A stretch of DNA of 64,000 nt from an uncultured Porphyromonadaceae bacterium (GTDB lineage Bacteria > Bacteroidota > Bacteroidia > Bacteroidales > Muribaculaceae): NCBI GenBank assembly GCA_902495075.1, contig CABUVO010000022.1, positions 1-64,000 of the forward strand, read 5' to 3'. Positions 25,419 to 34,002 of the stretch are shown piece after piece. The position numbers and the translations under genes were made by a program. The first letter of the stretch is position 1; each line of letters opens with the position of its first letter. The notes under the pieces were generated by a model. It ran no database searches, was not told the origin of the DNA, and was given only the letters and a program-made list of their open reading frames with translations.

Positions 25419-27529
25419 TGAGTGGGATAATAGACGCTGAAAATAAAGAAGTTGACCCTAAGAATTTAACTTCTCTTCTTAAGCACATCCATTTGGGTGT
25501 CTTTTTTGATGGAACTTCCAATAATATGGTTCGTCAAGCAATGTATAGTACGCCACTGCTGAATGTCTCTATATTTGGATTAGGGCAAAAGCGTGTAAAC
25601 CATGGTAGTAGTGAAAAGGATGGTAGTAGTAAAAGGATTGATGATTTGCGTGGAAAGATGCATAGACAGAAATTAAAAATTGTTGCATTAGAAATGGCAA
25701 ATTCTTATAATCCTAATTATAGCACAGAATTACTCATTGCCGAGGAGAAGAGAAAGCTTCAATTCTTGCAAGAAGAGATTGAGACAGCATCTTCCACTTA
25801 TGATGTTTCTGATAAAGATCTATATGACGATGCGTCTAAAACCGGGAAAGGATATTCTAATATTGCAATTCTGTATTCATTATTTAATGAACCATCGTTA
25901 GTTGAACAATTCCAGCAGACAGAAAACCAAAAGATGGTTTCCGAACCGTATAAAGTTCACAAGATATACATAGAAGGTTCAGGCGCAGAAGATATGGTGG
26001 CTATATCAAAATCCAATATCAACGGCCTTGGATTCGGATTAGGCTTAACCGGTGTTACAGCTTTAGTTAGTAAGGCGATAAAAAGAGTTACTGAATTTAT
26101 CAATAGTCTTGGTAGTGCAATAGATGCCAATACTAAATTGCACTTATATGTTTATGGTTTTAGTCGAGGAGCAACATGTGCGCGAGTTTTCTCGCATATT
26201 TTAACACGTGCCAAAGGATCTACATTGCCATCCACCCGAGAAAAGGAATTTACTGCATTTCTAAAAGAAAATTATTTTGAAAACAATCGGCTTTCATTTC
26301 TGGAGAAAAAATGCGCACATAAAACAGAACTCACATGTAAGAATATAACTATAGAAATATTAGGTATTTACGATACGGTGGCTTCAATTGGATTCCTGAA
26401 GCAAAAAGATGGTTGGAGCGATTCTATGAGAAATATGGGATTGTATTCTGTAATGCCAAATTACAAAGATAACTGGCATTACAGAAATGTGTTTGACTAT
26501 GGCTTGTACTTAGAAAATATAGCCTCACGTCCTATGGTTAACCATGTCTTCCACATAGGTGCCCTTGATGAATATCGAGAAAATTTTGCTTTTACAGATA
26601 TCGGAGAAAAAGTGCCCCCAAATGCTGTTGAAGTTATGATTCCCGGTTGTCATAGTGATGTGGGAGGAGGGTATATGACCGGCTTAGATCAAGAATCTGA
26701 ACTTTCTATGACGGCTGAGAAGATTGTAGTTTTCCAAGGGAAAAAGTCTACAAGTCAACTTAAGACATGTGTAAGCATTCATAATTACCAAGGAGGAAAA
26801 CCTCGTATTTTAAAAATTATAGATAATTCTCCAAAATTATATGCGGTAGGCTCTGAAAAAGAATCTGAGATTGCTGATCCTGCCTTATTAAATAGCAAGA
26901 GCCTTGTTTGTTTGGGCTGGTTGGAAAAATTTCGTGACGAGAAGGGCAAAATAGCAAAGAAAAAATCCGATAGGAAAACATATTCCATGGCGGAACACGA
27001 TAAAAAAGTAATTTATTTCAAGCGCTTTGTATACAGAGGATGGAGTGATGTGTCGTTGGAAATGATGATAAAGTATTGTACAAAAATGGGATTTCCTGTT
27101 TTCGGTCCGAATAAAATATATAACTATCTGGAAAACCTTAACTCAAATGATAATGTATTAAATTTGGCAAAAAACTTGGTAAATTCTATACAATCCTATG
27201 AGGAAGGGAAAAGATATTGGGTGACAATTGCTGATGACATATCATCAGAAAAATATAGAGAGCTCCGTTTGAATTATATTCATTTTACCTCGTCAAGTTC
27301 CATTTTGCATTCTAAAAATCCATTCCGTAATAAGGAATTAAACGCACCACTTGGCGGTTCATTGGCAAACTTCGGGAATAAACCTAACTTTGATTTAAAT
27401 GGGGTACTATGCCGAATTAATTATCATGGTGATAAAAGAAATTATTCCGGTGAGAATGAATATGTCGAAGCCGTTTGTTATCTCGACGAAATGTACGAAC
27501 ATGCCGAAAAAATTGATATCAGTAATTAA
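25418..27529 (+). CDS. DUF2235 alpha/beta-hydrolase effector, Tle1-like
   Basis: A 703-residue protein with the DUF2235 signature: LGVFFDGTSNNM (Asp31) at the N-terminus, the nucleophile elbow YGFSRGA with Ser249, and GCHSDVGGGY with Asp414. DUF2235 proteins delivered by T6SS are phospholipases (Tle1 family) attacking membranes of rival cells. No signal peptide, as expected for a T6SS cargo. The C-terminal about 250 residues are unknown. It is translationally coupled to the PAAR-like gene. The base composition is more AT-rich than that of the sheath genes. Confidence 0.85.
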   Translation: MSGIIDAENKEVDPKNLTSLLKHIHLGVFFDGTSNNMVRQAMYSTPLLNVSIFGLGQKRVNHGSSEKDGSSKRIDDLRGKMHRQKLKIVALEMANSYNPNYSTELLIAEEKRKLQFLQEEIETASSTYDVSDKDLYDDASKTGKGYSNIAILYSLFNEPSLVEQFQQTENQKMVSEPYKVHKIYIEGSGAEDMVAISKSNINGLGFGLGLTGVTALVSKAIKRVTEFINSLGSAIDANTKLHLYVYGFSRGATCARVFSHILTRAKGSTLPSTREKEFTAFLKENYFENNRLSFLEKKCAHKTELTCKNITIEILGIYDTVASIGFLKQKDGWSDSMRNMGLYSVMPNYKDNWHYRNVFDYGLYLENIASRPMVNHVFHIGALDEYRENFAFTDIGEKVPPNAVEVMIPGCHSDVGGGYMTGLDQESELSMTAEKIVVFQGKKSTSQLKTCVSIHNYQGGKPRILKIIDNSPKLYAVGSEKESEIADPALLNSKSLVCLGWLEKFRDEKGKIAKKKSDRKTYSMAEHDKKVIYFKRFVYRGWSDVSLEMMIKYCTKMGFPVFGPNKIYNYLENLNSNDNVLNLAKNLVNSIQSYEEGKRYWVTIADDISSEKYRELRLNYIHFTSSSSILHSKNPFRNKELNAPLGGSLANFGNKPNFDLNGVLCRINYHGDKRNYSGENEYVEAVCYLDEMYEHAEKIDISN

Positions 27530-27558
27530 TGAATTGAATGCTCTTGCATAAACTATAA

Positions 27559-28584
27559 ATGCAATTAAAAAGATACATATTGTCAGGGAATGCAGCCGAC
27601 TTTTGTCCAGTTATTCCGTATTTCGGATTGCTGTGGTATGATATTGATAATGCTGTATCTATACCAATGGATTACCCATTGTGCGGAAAATGGGGAACTG
27701 TCTTATCTGATAATATACCGTTAGAAAAATCTTTCCCTATGCCTTTCTGTGCAAATGCTTGTTGGTTGTCAATACCGGAAGAGCGATTCTTCAGGTGTGA
27801 AGAACCATTGAATATTGCAATCATGGAAGAATATTACTCGTCTCTCAGTAAAACTGCTGGCTCAGATATTTATTTTGTGATGGGATTTGGTGCTGACGGT
27901 TTCCTTGTTTTATGGCTTCAAAATGATGTTAAATGCTATCTCGTTGGTTGCTTTAAAGGAAAAGAATGTGAGATACCGATGAGTGAGTTTATGCCGGTTC
28001 GTCCTGATATGACTGTACAAGAGTTATGCCTATCGATGAAGAATTGCAAATATCAAAAATCAATCGGTATAGAAAAACTTAAAAATAAATTCGATAATAT
28101 GATGCGCACATATAATTATAGATATGTCGTGTCATTCGGAATATATAAGAATGGTTGGAGTGAATTGTCTCAGAATGAGGTCATCCCTGATTTATGTTGG
28201 ATTAATGAATCTCTTTTTGACGGTACATTTGACAAACTGCATGAGGATAATTTAGTGAAATATCATTCTGCAGCAATACCGGAAAAGATAGCTTTGAAAT
28301 GGAATGTCGGGAAAACGGAATATTCGGCATATTTTTGGATGGATGATGAGCAATTATTTGCTATTTTCAAACGGTTTTATGGTGTACATACAGCTACAAA
28401 GGCAGATTTCATTATATGCATAGATTCGCAAAACAATAAATATGAAATTTGCTTGTTTCGGCAAGGGCTCAAAGAACCTGTCGTGCTTCCGAAGTCGGCT
28501 TACCAAATGATTGTATTCAAAAACAAATTTGAAGATTATCGCTCCGAGAATTACAATCAGCCTCGCGGTGCCTGGATTTGGTGA
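27559..28584 (+). CDS. Candidate immunity protein for the DUF2235 effector (DUF2931-like)
   Basis: A 341-residue protein directly after the effector (29 bases). The segments FPMPFCANACWLSIPEERFF and YFVMGFGADGFLVLWLQ resemble DUF2931 proteins that often accompany Tle1-type effectors in Bacteroidetes. Two similar halves may exist, since a second segment (KWNVGKTEYSAYFWMDD) follows. Unlike most relatives I see no signal peptide or lipobox, so it may act in the cytoplasm. The immunity function is inferred from position. Confidence 0.5.
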   Translation: MQLKRYILSGNAADFCPVIPYFGLLWYDIDNAVSIPMDYPLCGKWGTVLSDNIPLEKSFPMPFCANACWLSIPEERFFRCEEPLNIAIMEEYYSSLSKTAGSDIYFVMGFGADGFLVLWLQNDVKCYLVGCFKGKECEIPMSEFMPVRPDMTVQELCLSMKNCKYQKSIGIEKLKNKFDNMMRTYNYRYVVSFGIYKNGWSELSQNEVIPDLCWINESLFDGTFDKLHEDNLVKYHSAAIPEKIALKWNVGKTEYSAYFWMDDEQLFAIFKRFYGVHTATKADFIICIDSQNNKYEICLFRQGLKEPVVLPKSAYQMIVFKNKFEDYRSENYNQPRGAWIW

Positions 28585-28625
28585 TACAACAAAAATTATA
28601 AACGAAATAATAATGACTAAACAAT

Positions 28626-28955
28626 ATGGCAAACGAAGAAATGTATGAAGATGATGAGTTTATCATCAATCTTACTATTGATGGTACTTCCTATGAAGAA
28701 GTTGAGGTGAAGGTAACTGATCCCAACAAGACCATACGGGATCAGATTGCAAGTATTGTCGCAGTTTTCGAACTGCCTAAACTTGACAATGGCGGCAACC
28801 CCATCCAGTATCTGCTCGGTCAGATCATGGATGATGGCGAAGAACCGGAAATCCTTGAATTTGAGGATGAGGACGGTCGAGAGCAGGCCCTTATCGACTA
28901 CAATATTCAGCCGGGAGATCATTTGCATCTCATTTCGGTTCCTATCGCAGGTTAA
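28626..28955 (+). CDS. Ubiquitin-like protein ending in glycine
   Basis: A 109-residue protein. The C-terminal half aligns by eye with ubiquitin: DGR (83-85), DYNIQ (91-95) and LHL (100-102) occur in the same order and spacing as the DGR, DYNIQ and LHL of ubiquitin, and the chain ends Val-Pro-Ile-Ala-Gly. The N-terminal half has a beta-hairpin pattern with VEVKVTDPNKTIRDQIASIV, like the first half of the ubiquitin fold, plus an acidic start and an insert near 50-80. A C-terminal glycine is directly available for activation without processing. It is followed 20 bases later by an E2-like gene. The fold is strongly suggested; conjugation is inferred. Confidence 0.8.
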   Translation: MANEEMYEDDEFIINLTIDGTSYEEVEVKVTDPNKTIRDQIASIVAVFELPKLDNGGNPIQYLLGQIMDDGEEPEILEFEDEDGREQALIDYNIQPGDHLHLISVPIAG

Positions 28956-28975
28956 ACCACTTAAGCCGCAACTCA

Positions 28976-29647
28976 ATGAATGAAGCAATAAATAATTTCA
29001 ATCAGAAAGAGTTGTCGGGTCGTGATGCCCGACTCTGGAAAGAATGGAAGGAGTTGGATTCTCTCTGTGCTAAGAGAAAAGCATCAGCTGAAAATCCTCG
29101 CAAACCTTCTCTTTCATACATTATACGTAGGAAAAACGTAATGGGACTTCCTACTGAATACGAAATTTGGTACCGTGTTAAGTCTATTGTTGGTGTAAAA
29201 GACACTCAGGTGCCTCGCGAGCCGATATTCGGATATTTGCATAAGATGAGTATTGTTCTACCCAACAACTATCCGTCAGCCGATGGTAACCCAATATTCA
29301 CATTCCGTACCGACATTTGGCATCCAAACGTTCGTTATTCTGGCAGTTTCAAGGGTCATGTTTGTCTGACTATTAAGGAAATGGGAGTGTTGGCATCATT
29401 GAAGGATTTGGTGCTTCGTGTGGAGCGATACCTAAAATACCAACTTTATCACGCTCAAAACACCTATCCTTATCCTGAAGACCAAAATGTTGCCGAGTGG
29501 GTACGAGAAGAAGGAGAACCTAACGGCTGGACTCGGTTCGGACAAGACATGACAGAGGGTGAACCGGACAAATCCTCTAAACCTATTGAGAAAAACGAAG
29601 TTACAACCGTAACAACCGATAAAAAAATCATCGCTCGCAAGATATGA
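28976..29647 (+). CDS. E2-like ubiquitin-conjugating enzyme
   Basis: A 223-residue protein with the E2 (UBC) core: LPNNYPSADGNPIFTFRTDI, His-Pro-Asn at 116-118 in IWHPNVRYSG, and the catalytic Cys130 in FKGHVCLTIKEMG, then NTYPYPEDQNVAEWVREEGE as the usual post-Cys helix region. The HPN-to-Cys distance is a few residues longer than in eukaryotic E2s. The first about 60 residues and the last about 40 are extra. It sits between the Ubl and a secreted unknown gene, with a 4-base overlap downstream. It should take the Ubl from the E1-like protein at 37135. Confidence 0.85.
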   Translation: MNEAINNFNQKELSGRDARLWKEWKELDSLCAKRKASAENPRKPSLSYIIRRKNVMGLPTEYEIWYRVKSIVGVKDTQVPREPIFGYLHKMSIVLPNNYPSADGNPIFTFRTDIWHPNVRYSGSFKGHVCLTIKEMGVLASLKDLVLRVERYLKYQLYHAQNTYPYPEDQNVAEWVREEGEPNGWTRFGQDMTEGEPDKSSKPIEKNEVTTVTTDKKIIARKI

Positions 29648-30705
29648 TGAAACGTCTAATAACACTTTTGACAGCAACTTTCTTAGTTTGCTCATCAACA
29701 TGGGCCAATGAAGAATTCAACATCACTCTTGAAAAAAGGGATGTGAATGGTCAAACAATAGAGTTACCTTATGGCAACATTTCTTTTAGGCTTGTAGAGT
29801 ATGGGAATTTCCACAGAGTGAGCGTTTCAATTGAGAATACTACTATGTCGCAAGCCATACTTGTTTTCAAGCACAGCCAAGGGGAAAAGGCACTAAAGAA
29901 GAATAAGCCAAAAATTGAATTCGAGAAAACCTATCCCGGCGGTAAGGGCAATAGAAATGTTTTTGGTTGTAAAGAACTAAATCACCAGGTTTTGTCAATC
30001 ATTCCACAAGAAAAAGTTGACTTGTTCGGATTTGACGTATCCACAACATCAATTACAAAATTAGAACTTCCGATATACTTAGCGAAGTATAATCCCAAAC
30101 AGTTGATAAAGAAGGGTAGTTATAATATAAATTATAAGATATTAAGTGAGGATATTTTAGGTTTCAACATTGAAATTAAAGGTTGGACAAAAAATGATCC
30201 TGAATATGTGGCAACAAAAGGTGCTGTTGAAGATTTTCTTCATTCAGTTCAATCTGCTTCATTCTGCAAGAATAAGAAGCATAGACCTTCGCTCGCTCAA
30301 CAACAGAAGCCATATCAGGAAAAGAAAGATAGCCTTGTTGACGTGATCAAAAAAACAGTAGAAACTAATGACTGGATGTCAGATACTGCGCCATATCAAG
30401 CATACAAGGCTTTACGGGATAACCTTGATAAGGTAAATCTGAACGATCATAATTATGATTGTGGAGAGCATAAGGTTACTCCCAAGAAACATTCTTGCGG
30501 CTATTGTTCTTTGAGCGCGCAGCAAATTTATCATCAACTTGATGATATTTATCAACAACTTAGAGCCGGTAAGATTACCAGAGATGCAGCCGTGAAAAAA
30601 GCCCAAGGATTGAATACATGCTATCAGAAAAATACGAAGCGTAAAAAGGATTCAAGTTATACAGATAAAATCTCCAGGTTTTATAGTAGAATAATAAACT
30701 ACTAA
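29644..30705 (+). CDS. Secreted protein of the Ubl/T6SS cluster, unknown family
   Basis: A 353-residue protein with a signal peptide (MMKRLITLLTATFLVCSSTWA). The N-terminal 180 residues look like a beta-sandwich, followed by a helical part with a Cys cluster CGEH...HSCGYCSLS and a later Cys, possibly a metal or disulfide site in the periplasm. It overlaps the E2 gene by 4 bases and is separated by 1 base from the next gene, so it belongs to the module. I do not recognise a family. It could be part of the trans-envelope structure, or a periplasmic sensor. Confidence 0.7.
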   Translation: MMKRLITLLTATFLVCSSTWANEEFNITLEKRDVNGQTIELPYGNISFRLVEYGNFHRVSVSIENTTMSQAILVFKHSQGEKALKKNKPKIEFEKTYPGGKGNRNVFGCKELNHQVLSIIPQEKVDLFGFDVSTTSITKLELPIYLAKYNPKQLIKKGSYNINYKILSEDILGFNIEIKGWTKNDPEYVATKGAVEDFLHSVQSASFCKNKKHRPSLAQQQKPYQEKKDSLVDVIKKTVETNDWMSDTAPYQAYKALRDNLDKVNLNDHNYDCGEHKVTPKKHSCGYCSLSAQQIYHQLDDIYQQLRAGKITRDAAVKKAQGLNTCYQKNTKRKKDSSYTDKISRFYSRIINY

Positions 30706-30706
30706 A

Positions 30707-31906
30707 ATGAGACAAGTCGTATTTCTTTTATCAGTTTGTCTAATGCCACTTTTTGTAAATGCCAAAGTGGTAAAGGATACCATTTATACCCGTCAGAATG
30801 ACAAAATAATCCTGACATACGATGTTGTAATAAACGGAGGTAATGTTTTCATTAAAGTTGAAAACAAACCTCGGATAATACCGAGCGACTACTTGCGAAA
30901 AACCTGTAAAGGAGACTTAGGTCTATTAAAGGTGGTGATATTTGACCGTGTTGGAGATTTCGGCAGGGTTAAATGGAACGGGGTGTCTCCTAAAGCATTC
31001 ATGGTGCCGTCAGGTCTTACATACGACAAGTCAAACGACGGTTTTTATATCCTAGGTGAGTCGTCGCCTCTTTCTTTTACTAAAAAGGTTGCCGACAAAC
31101 AGGATATATCTTTCCCCCTGTATATTGCCGTATATGAGAAGAAACAAACTTATAAGCTCGTTGGTTCAAGCAACAAGCCATTAAAAGTTTCGATTGGCAA
31201 ATCTTTGGGAAATACTTCTCGTACTGTTAGAACAGGGATTGAAACCGAAAGAATTGCCATCCAAAGTAGCGAAGAACTGGAGGCAGATAACGAAGAGACC
31301 GTAAGGGCTCTGAGTAGTATGCAGATGATACGTCAGTTACTTGCTTCCGAGACAGAATTGCCATTATCGCAGACTCTCCAGATGGAAATTTATAATCTTC
31401 GCTCATTGAAAGACAGAATTAAGGATGTGAGCGTAATGGAGCGTATCAATGAAGTTCTAATGCTATGCAATGATAAGGAACGAGAATTAAAGGATGCTCA
31501 AAAAGAAGCGTCTTTGGCTGCACAAGCGCAGGAACAGGCTATGATTGCGCAACAAAAGGATGAAGAGGAAGCGAGACTAAAAGAGGCTGACGAGAAAACT
31601 CGTCTCCAAGAAGAGAGGCAACAGAAACAAACCCTCTGGATGGTAATAGGTGGCGTAATATTGGCGATACTCTTCTTTATCGGTAATGCTATCTTCAAGC
31701 ATTTTCGAGATATCCGTAATCAAAAGAGCATAATGGAGATGCAGGAGTCCCTTACGAAACAAGCCGAACATGAGGCCAGACGTCGTTCCAAAGAGATAGT
31801 TAGAAACAAGGCACATCAAATGGCTAACAAAGGAACGTCGAAGATGAGACAGTCTCTCCAAGATACAGGTAAAACTAAAAAGAATATGAAGATAAAATCC
31901 ATATGA
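30707..31906 (+). CDS. Membrane protein with periplasmic domain and cytoplasmic basic coiled tail
   Basis: A 399-residue protein. Signal peptide (MRQVVFLLSVCLMPLFVNA), a beta-rich periplasmic domain to about 170, a helical region with an Ala/Gln/Glu coiled coil (AAQAQEQAMIAQQKDEEEA), one transmembrane helix (WMVIGGVILAILFFIGNAIF, about 307-326) and a basic cytoplasmic tail of about 70 residues. The N-terminal domain resembles in style that of the neighbouring JAB protein, suggesting partner proteins. Overlaps the JAB gene by 4 bases. No known family. Confidence 0.7.
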   Translation: MRQVVFLLSVCLMPLFVNAKVVKDTIYTRQNDKIILTYDVVINGGNVFIKVENKPRIIPSDYLRKTCKGDLGLLKVVIFDRVGDFGRVKWNGVSPKAFMVPSGLTYDKSNDGFYILGESSPLSFTKKVADKQDISFPLYIAVYEKKQTYKLVGSSNKPLKVSIGKSLGNTSRTVRTGIETERIAIQSSEELEADNEETVRALSSMQMIRQLLASETELPLSQTLQMEIYNLRSLKDRIKDVSVMERINEVLMLCNDKERELKDAQKEASLAAQAQEQAMIAQQKDEEEARLKEADEKTRLQEERQQKQTLWMVIGGVILAILFFIGNAIFKHFRDIRNQKSIMEMQESLTKQAEHEARRRSKEIVRNKAHQMANKGTSKMRQSLQDTGKTKKNMKIKSI

Positions 31907-34002
31907 AAAAGATAAGTGTATATAGACTTCTTACACTAATTGCCGTCATTGGAATATCAGCAATTATGTCATTGGCTGAGCAGGTAACCAAAGGAAAAGT
32001 TACAATTTCATATGAACAGATGGCCGATGGTGGTATAAAAGTCATTAATGTCTGGAACAAAGCCGATAAAAGAATCGAATTAAAGGTTGACGGTAAGATT
32101 ATAACAATAAATGCTAATTCGAGTGCTCAGCCTAATCTGTACGCAAGCAAGTATGTCCGTTATGATTTTGCTACAAGTACAGGAGATAATTTGTGGAGGT
32201 CGATGCCCAAAAAAGAACAGGTAACTGAGGATGTTACAGCAACAAATATTGGCGAAGCAAACGAAGATATCGTCTCGGTAGAAAGTAAAAAGATTAATCA
32301 AAGAGAAAATAAACCAGCAGAGCGTGACTCCAACAGACCAATTGCCGGAACATCCATTAGTTATGTTGACAGACTGAATCAGGATGACTTCTTTGGTCCG
32401 GAAGCAGTAACGGCTTACATCCAAAAAGTTGAGACGCTGTGCAAATCTATCGATTCGTCAAAAGACAAACCTCAATTTATTATAAATAATGACGTTGCGT
32501 TGTTTCTTGAGGCTTCTGAAAAAGAAATAACTGACAAACGCGCCAATTTACCTACAATCGCACAATCTATTGCAAGCTCTTCCAATGTTGACCCATCGAG
32601 TCAGACCATGACACTGATTGTCGAAACATTACACAATCGTCTTAATGCAAGAGAAGACGCCTACAATAAGCTTAATAATGTTGTGACTAATATCAATGAT
32701 CATGACAGCAACAGTATTATTCCCCGTAACATCGGTGAGAGTATGGCGAATTATGGATTTGTTGGCGTTATCATTCTGCTATTGATTATTATGACAACCG
32801 TAGCAGTACGCAAAAAGAAAAAGAAGCAAAACAAGACAATAAAGTCTTCATCCAGTTCAGTCGCCGTTCGAGAGCAATCTTCAGATAATCCGGCTATCAT
32901 CGTAAGACGCAGAACGACTTCCATATTAAAGAAACAATATATTGACGATGTGATTGACAATCCTGCTTACATGATCATTAATGCATCTGATTTCACACCT
33001 GATTCTGCTGTCAGGAAGATATACATCAAGAACTCATGTATCAAGGATGTATATAATCTGTACGCGGAAGACCTTCGAAACACTGACAATCCCAAAGAAG
33101 ACGGCTGTATGGTACTTGGCCGGTGGGTTCATGATGAGACGAATCAAACATACGACATATCTCTTGAAGAGGTGGTATTTCCCGGAGATGATGCTGTGTT
33201 TAAAGAATACGAACTGAACTTCGGAGGAAAAATAAAGCTCCGCATTGCAGAGAGGCTTCGTAAGCTGCGTCGCGATACGAATCTTCAATACGACCTTGTA
33301 TGCTGGATTCACTCGCATCCCGGTTTAGGGGTATTCTTCAGCAATTCAGATGACAACGTGCAGATGCAGTTAAGGCATTCCCAACATCCCGGCTTCCTCA
33401 TCGCGTTTGTTGTGGATATTCTTACATCGGATCAAGAAATGGGTATCTTCACTTTTCGTAAGGATGGCAGCATGAACTCTAAGGGAGACATAACAAAGAT
33501 GTATTCTCTTGAGGAGATGTATAAATGGGCTTTGCAGAGCGAACGCGATTCATTCTCCCATGACAACTACTTCAATATTCTTGAAAACGCCAAGGTTAAA
33601 CTACCCTCATGCAAGGGAGTTGAACTGAACAACAGCTCAATTATAGACTTGACTCAAATCGTAATTGAGTCTGAAACCGGCATCGTAGGTTGGGCCGTTG
33701 GCACAACCGTCGAAAACAAAAGCGGTCGGGAGTTGGTCGTTTCGAGCATTGTCCGCAATGGAGAAAAGCCAGGAACGGGTATCATCGGAAGTCTTATCAT
33801 CATGACACATATGAGCTTTCCGACAATACAACGGCTCATTGCAAGAGATAGCGTAAATCTTTCTTTCGTGATGGTATATTCTTCAAAACAGATGTCTCTT
33901 ACAACAATTCCTGTTGTGAACGGTGAATTGCTTTCAGACGAGCAATTCTATGGTGACGTAAATATAGACGACTTAAAGATATGGACAAGAAGAAAACGCT
34001 GA
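31903..34002 (+). CDS. Membrane-anchored JAB/JAMM-type protease (deubiquitinase-like)
   Basis: A 699-residue protein: signal peptide (about 1-25), a periplasmic domain, one transmembrane helix (VGVIILLLIIMTTVAVRKKK) with a basic stop-transfer, then a cytoplasmic JAB/MPN domain. The JAMM motif is complete: His470, His472, Ser480 and Asp483 in WIHSHPGLGVFFSNSDD, with an upstream Glu in ISLEEVVFPGD. JAMM proteases cut the peptide or isopeptide bond after Ubl glycine. About 200 residues follow the catalytic domain. Its gene overlaps both neighbours, by 4 and 22 bases. It should reverse or mature Ubl conjugates at the inner membrane. That role is inferred from the domain set. Confidence 0.85.
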   Translation: MKKISVYRLLTLIAVIGISAIMSLAEQVTKGKVTISYEQMADGGIKVINVWNKADKRIELKVDGKIITINANSSAQPNLYASKYVRYDFATSTGDNLWRSMPKKEQVTEDVTATNIGEANEDIVSVESKKINQRENKPAERDSNRPIAGTSISYVDRLNQDDFFGPEAVTAYIQKVETLCKSIDSSKDKPQFIINNDVALFLEASEKEITDKRANLPTIAQSIASSSNVDPSSQTMTLIVETLHNRLNAREDAYNKLNNVVTNINDHDSNSIIPRNIGESMANYGFVGVIILLLIIMTTVAVRKKKKKQNKTIKSSSSSVAVREQSSDNPAIIVRRRTTSILKKQYIDDVIDNPAYMIINASDFTPDSAVRKIYIKNSCIKDVYNLYAEDLRNTDNPKEDGCMVLGRWVHDETNQTYDISLEEVVFPGDDAVFKEYELNFGGKIKLRIAERLRKLRRDTNLQYDLVCWIHSHPGLGVFFSNSDDNVQMQLRHSQHPGFLIAFVVDILTSDQEMGIFTFRKDGSMNSKGDITKMYSLEEMYKWALQSERDSFSHDNYFNILENAKVKLPSCKGVELNNSSIIDLTQIVIESETGIVGWAVGTTVENKSGRELVVSSIVRNGEKPGTGIIGSLIIMTHMSFPTIQRLIARDSVNLSFVMVYSSKQMSLTTIPVVNGELLSDEQFYGDVNIDDLKIWTRRKR

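Noticed and set aside
28617..28988. Minus-strand ORF opposite the Ubl gene
   Set aside because: No motif, and the plus strand encodes the ubiquitin-like fold in a continuous operon.
29644..30705. Naming the secreted protein TssO, TssP or TssQ
   Set aside because: A signal peptide and place in the cluster are suggestive, but no motif specific to these families could be seen.
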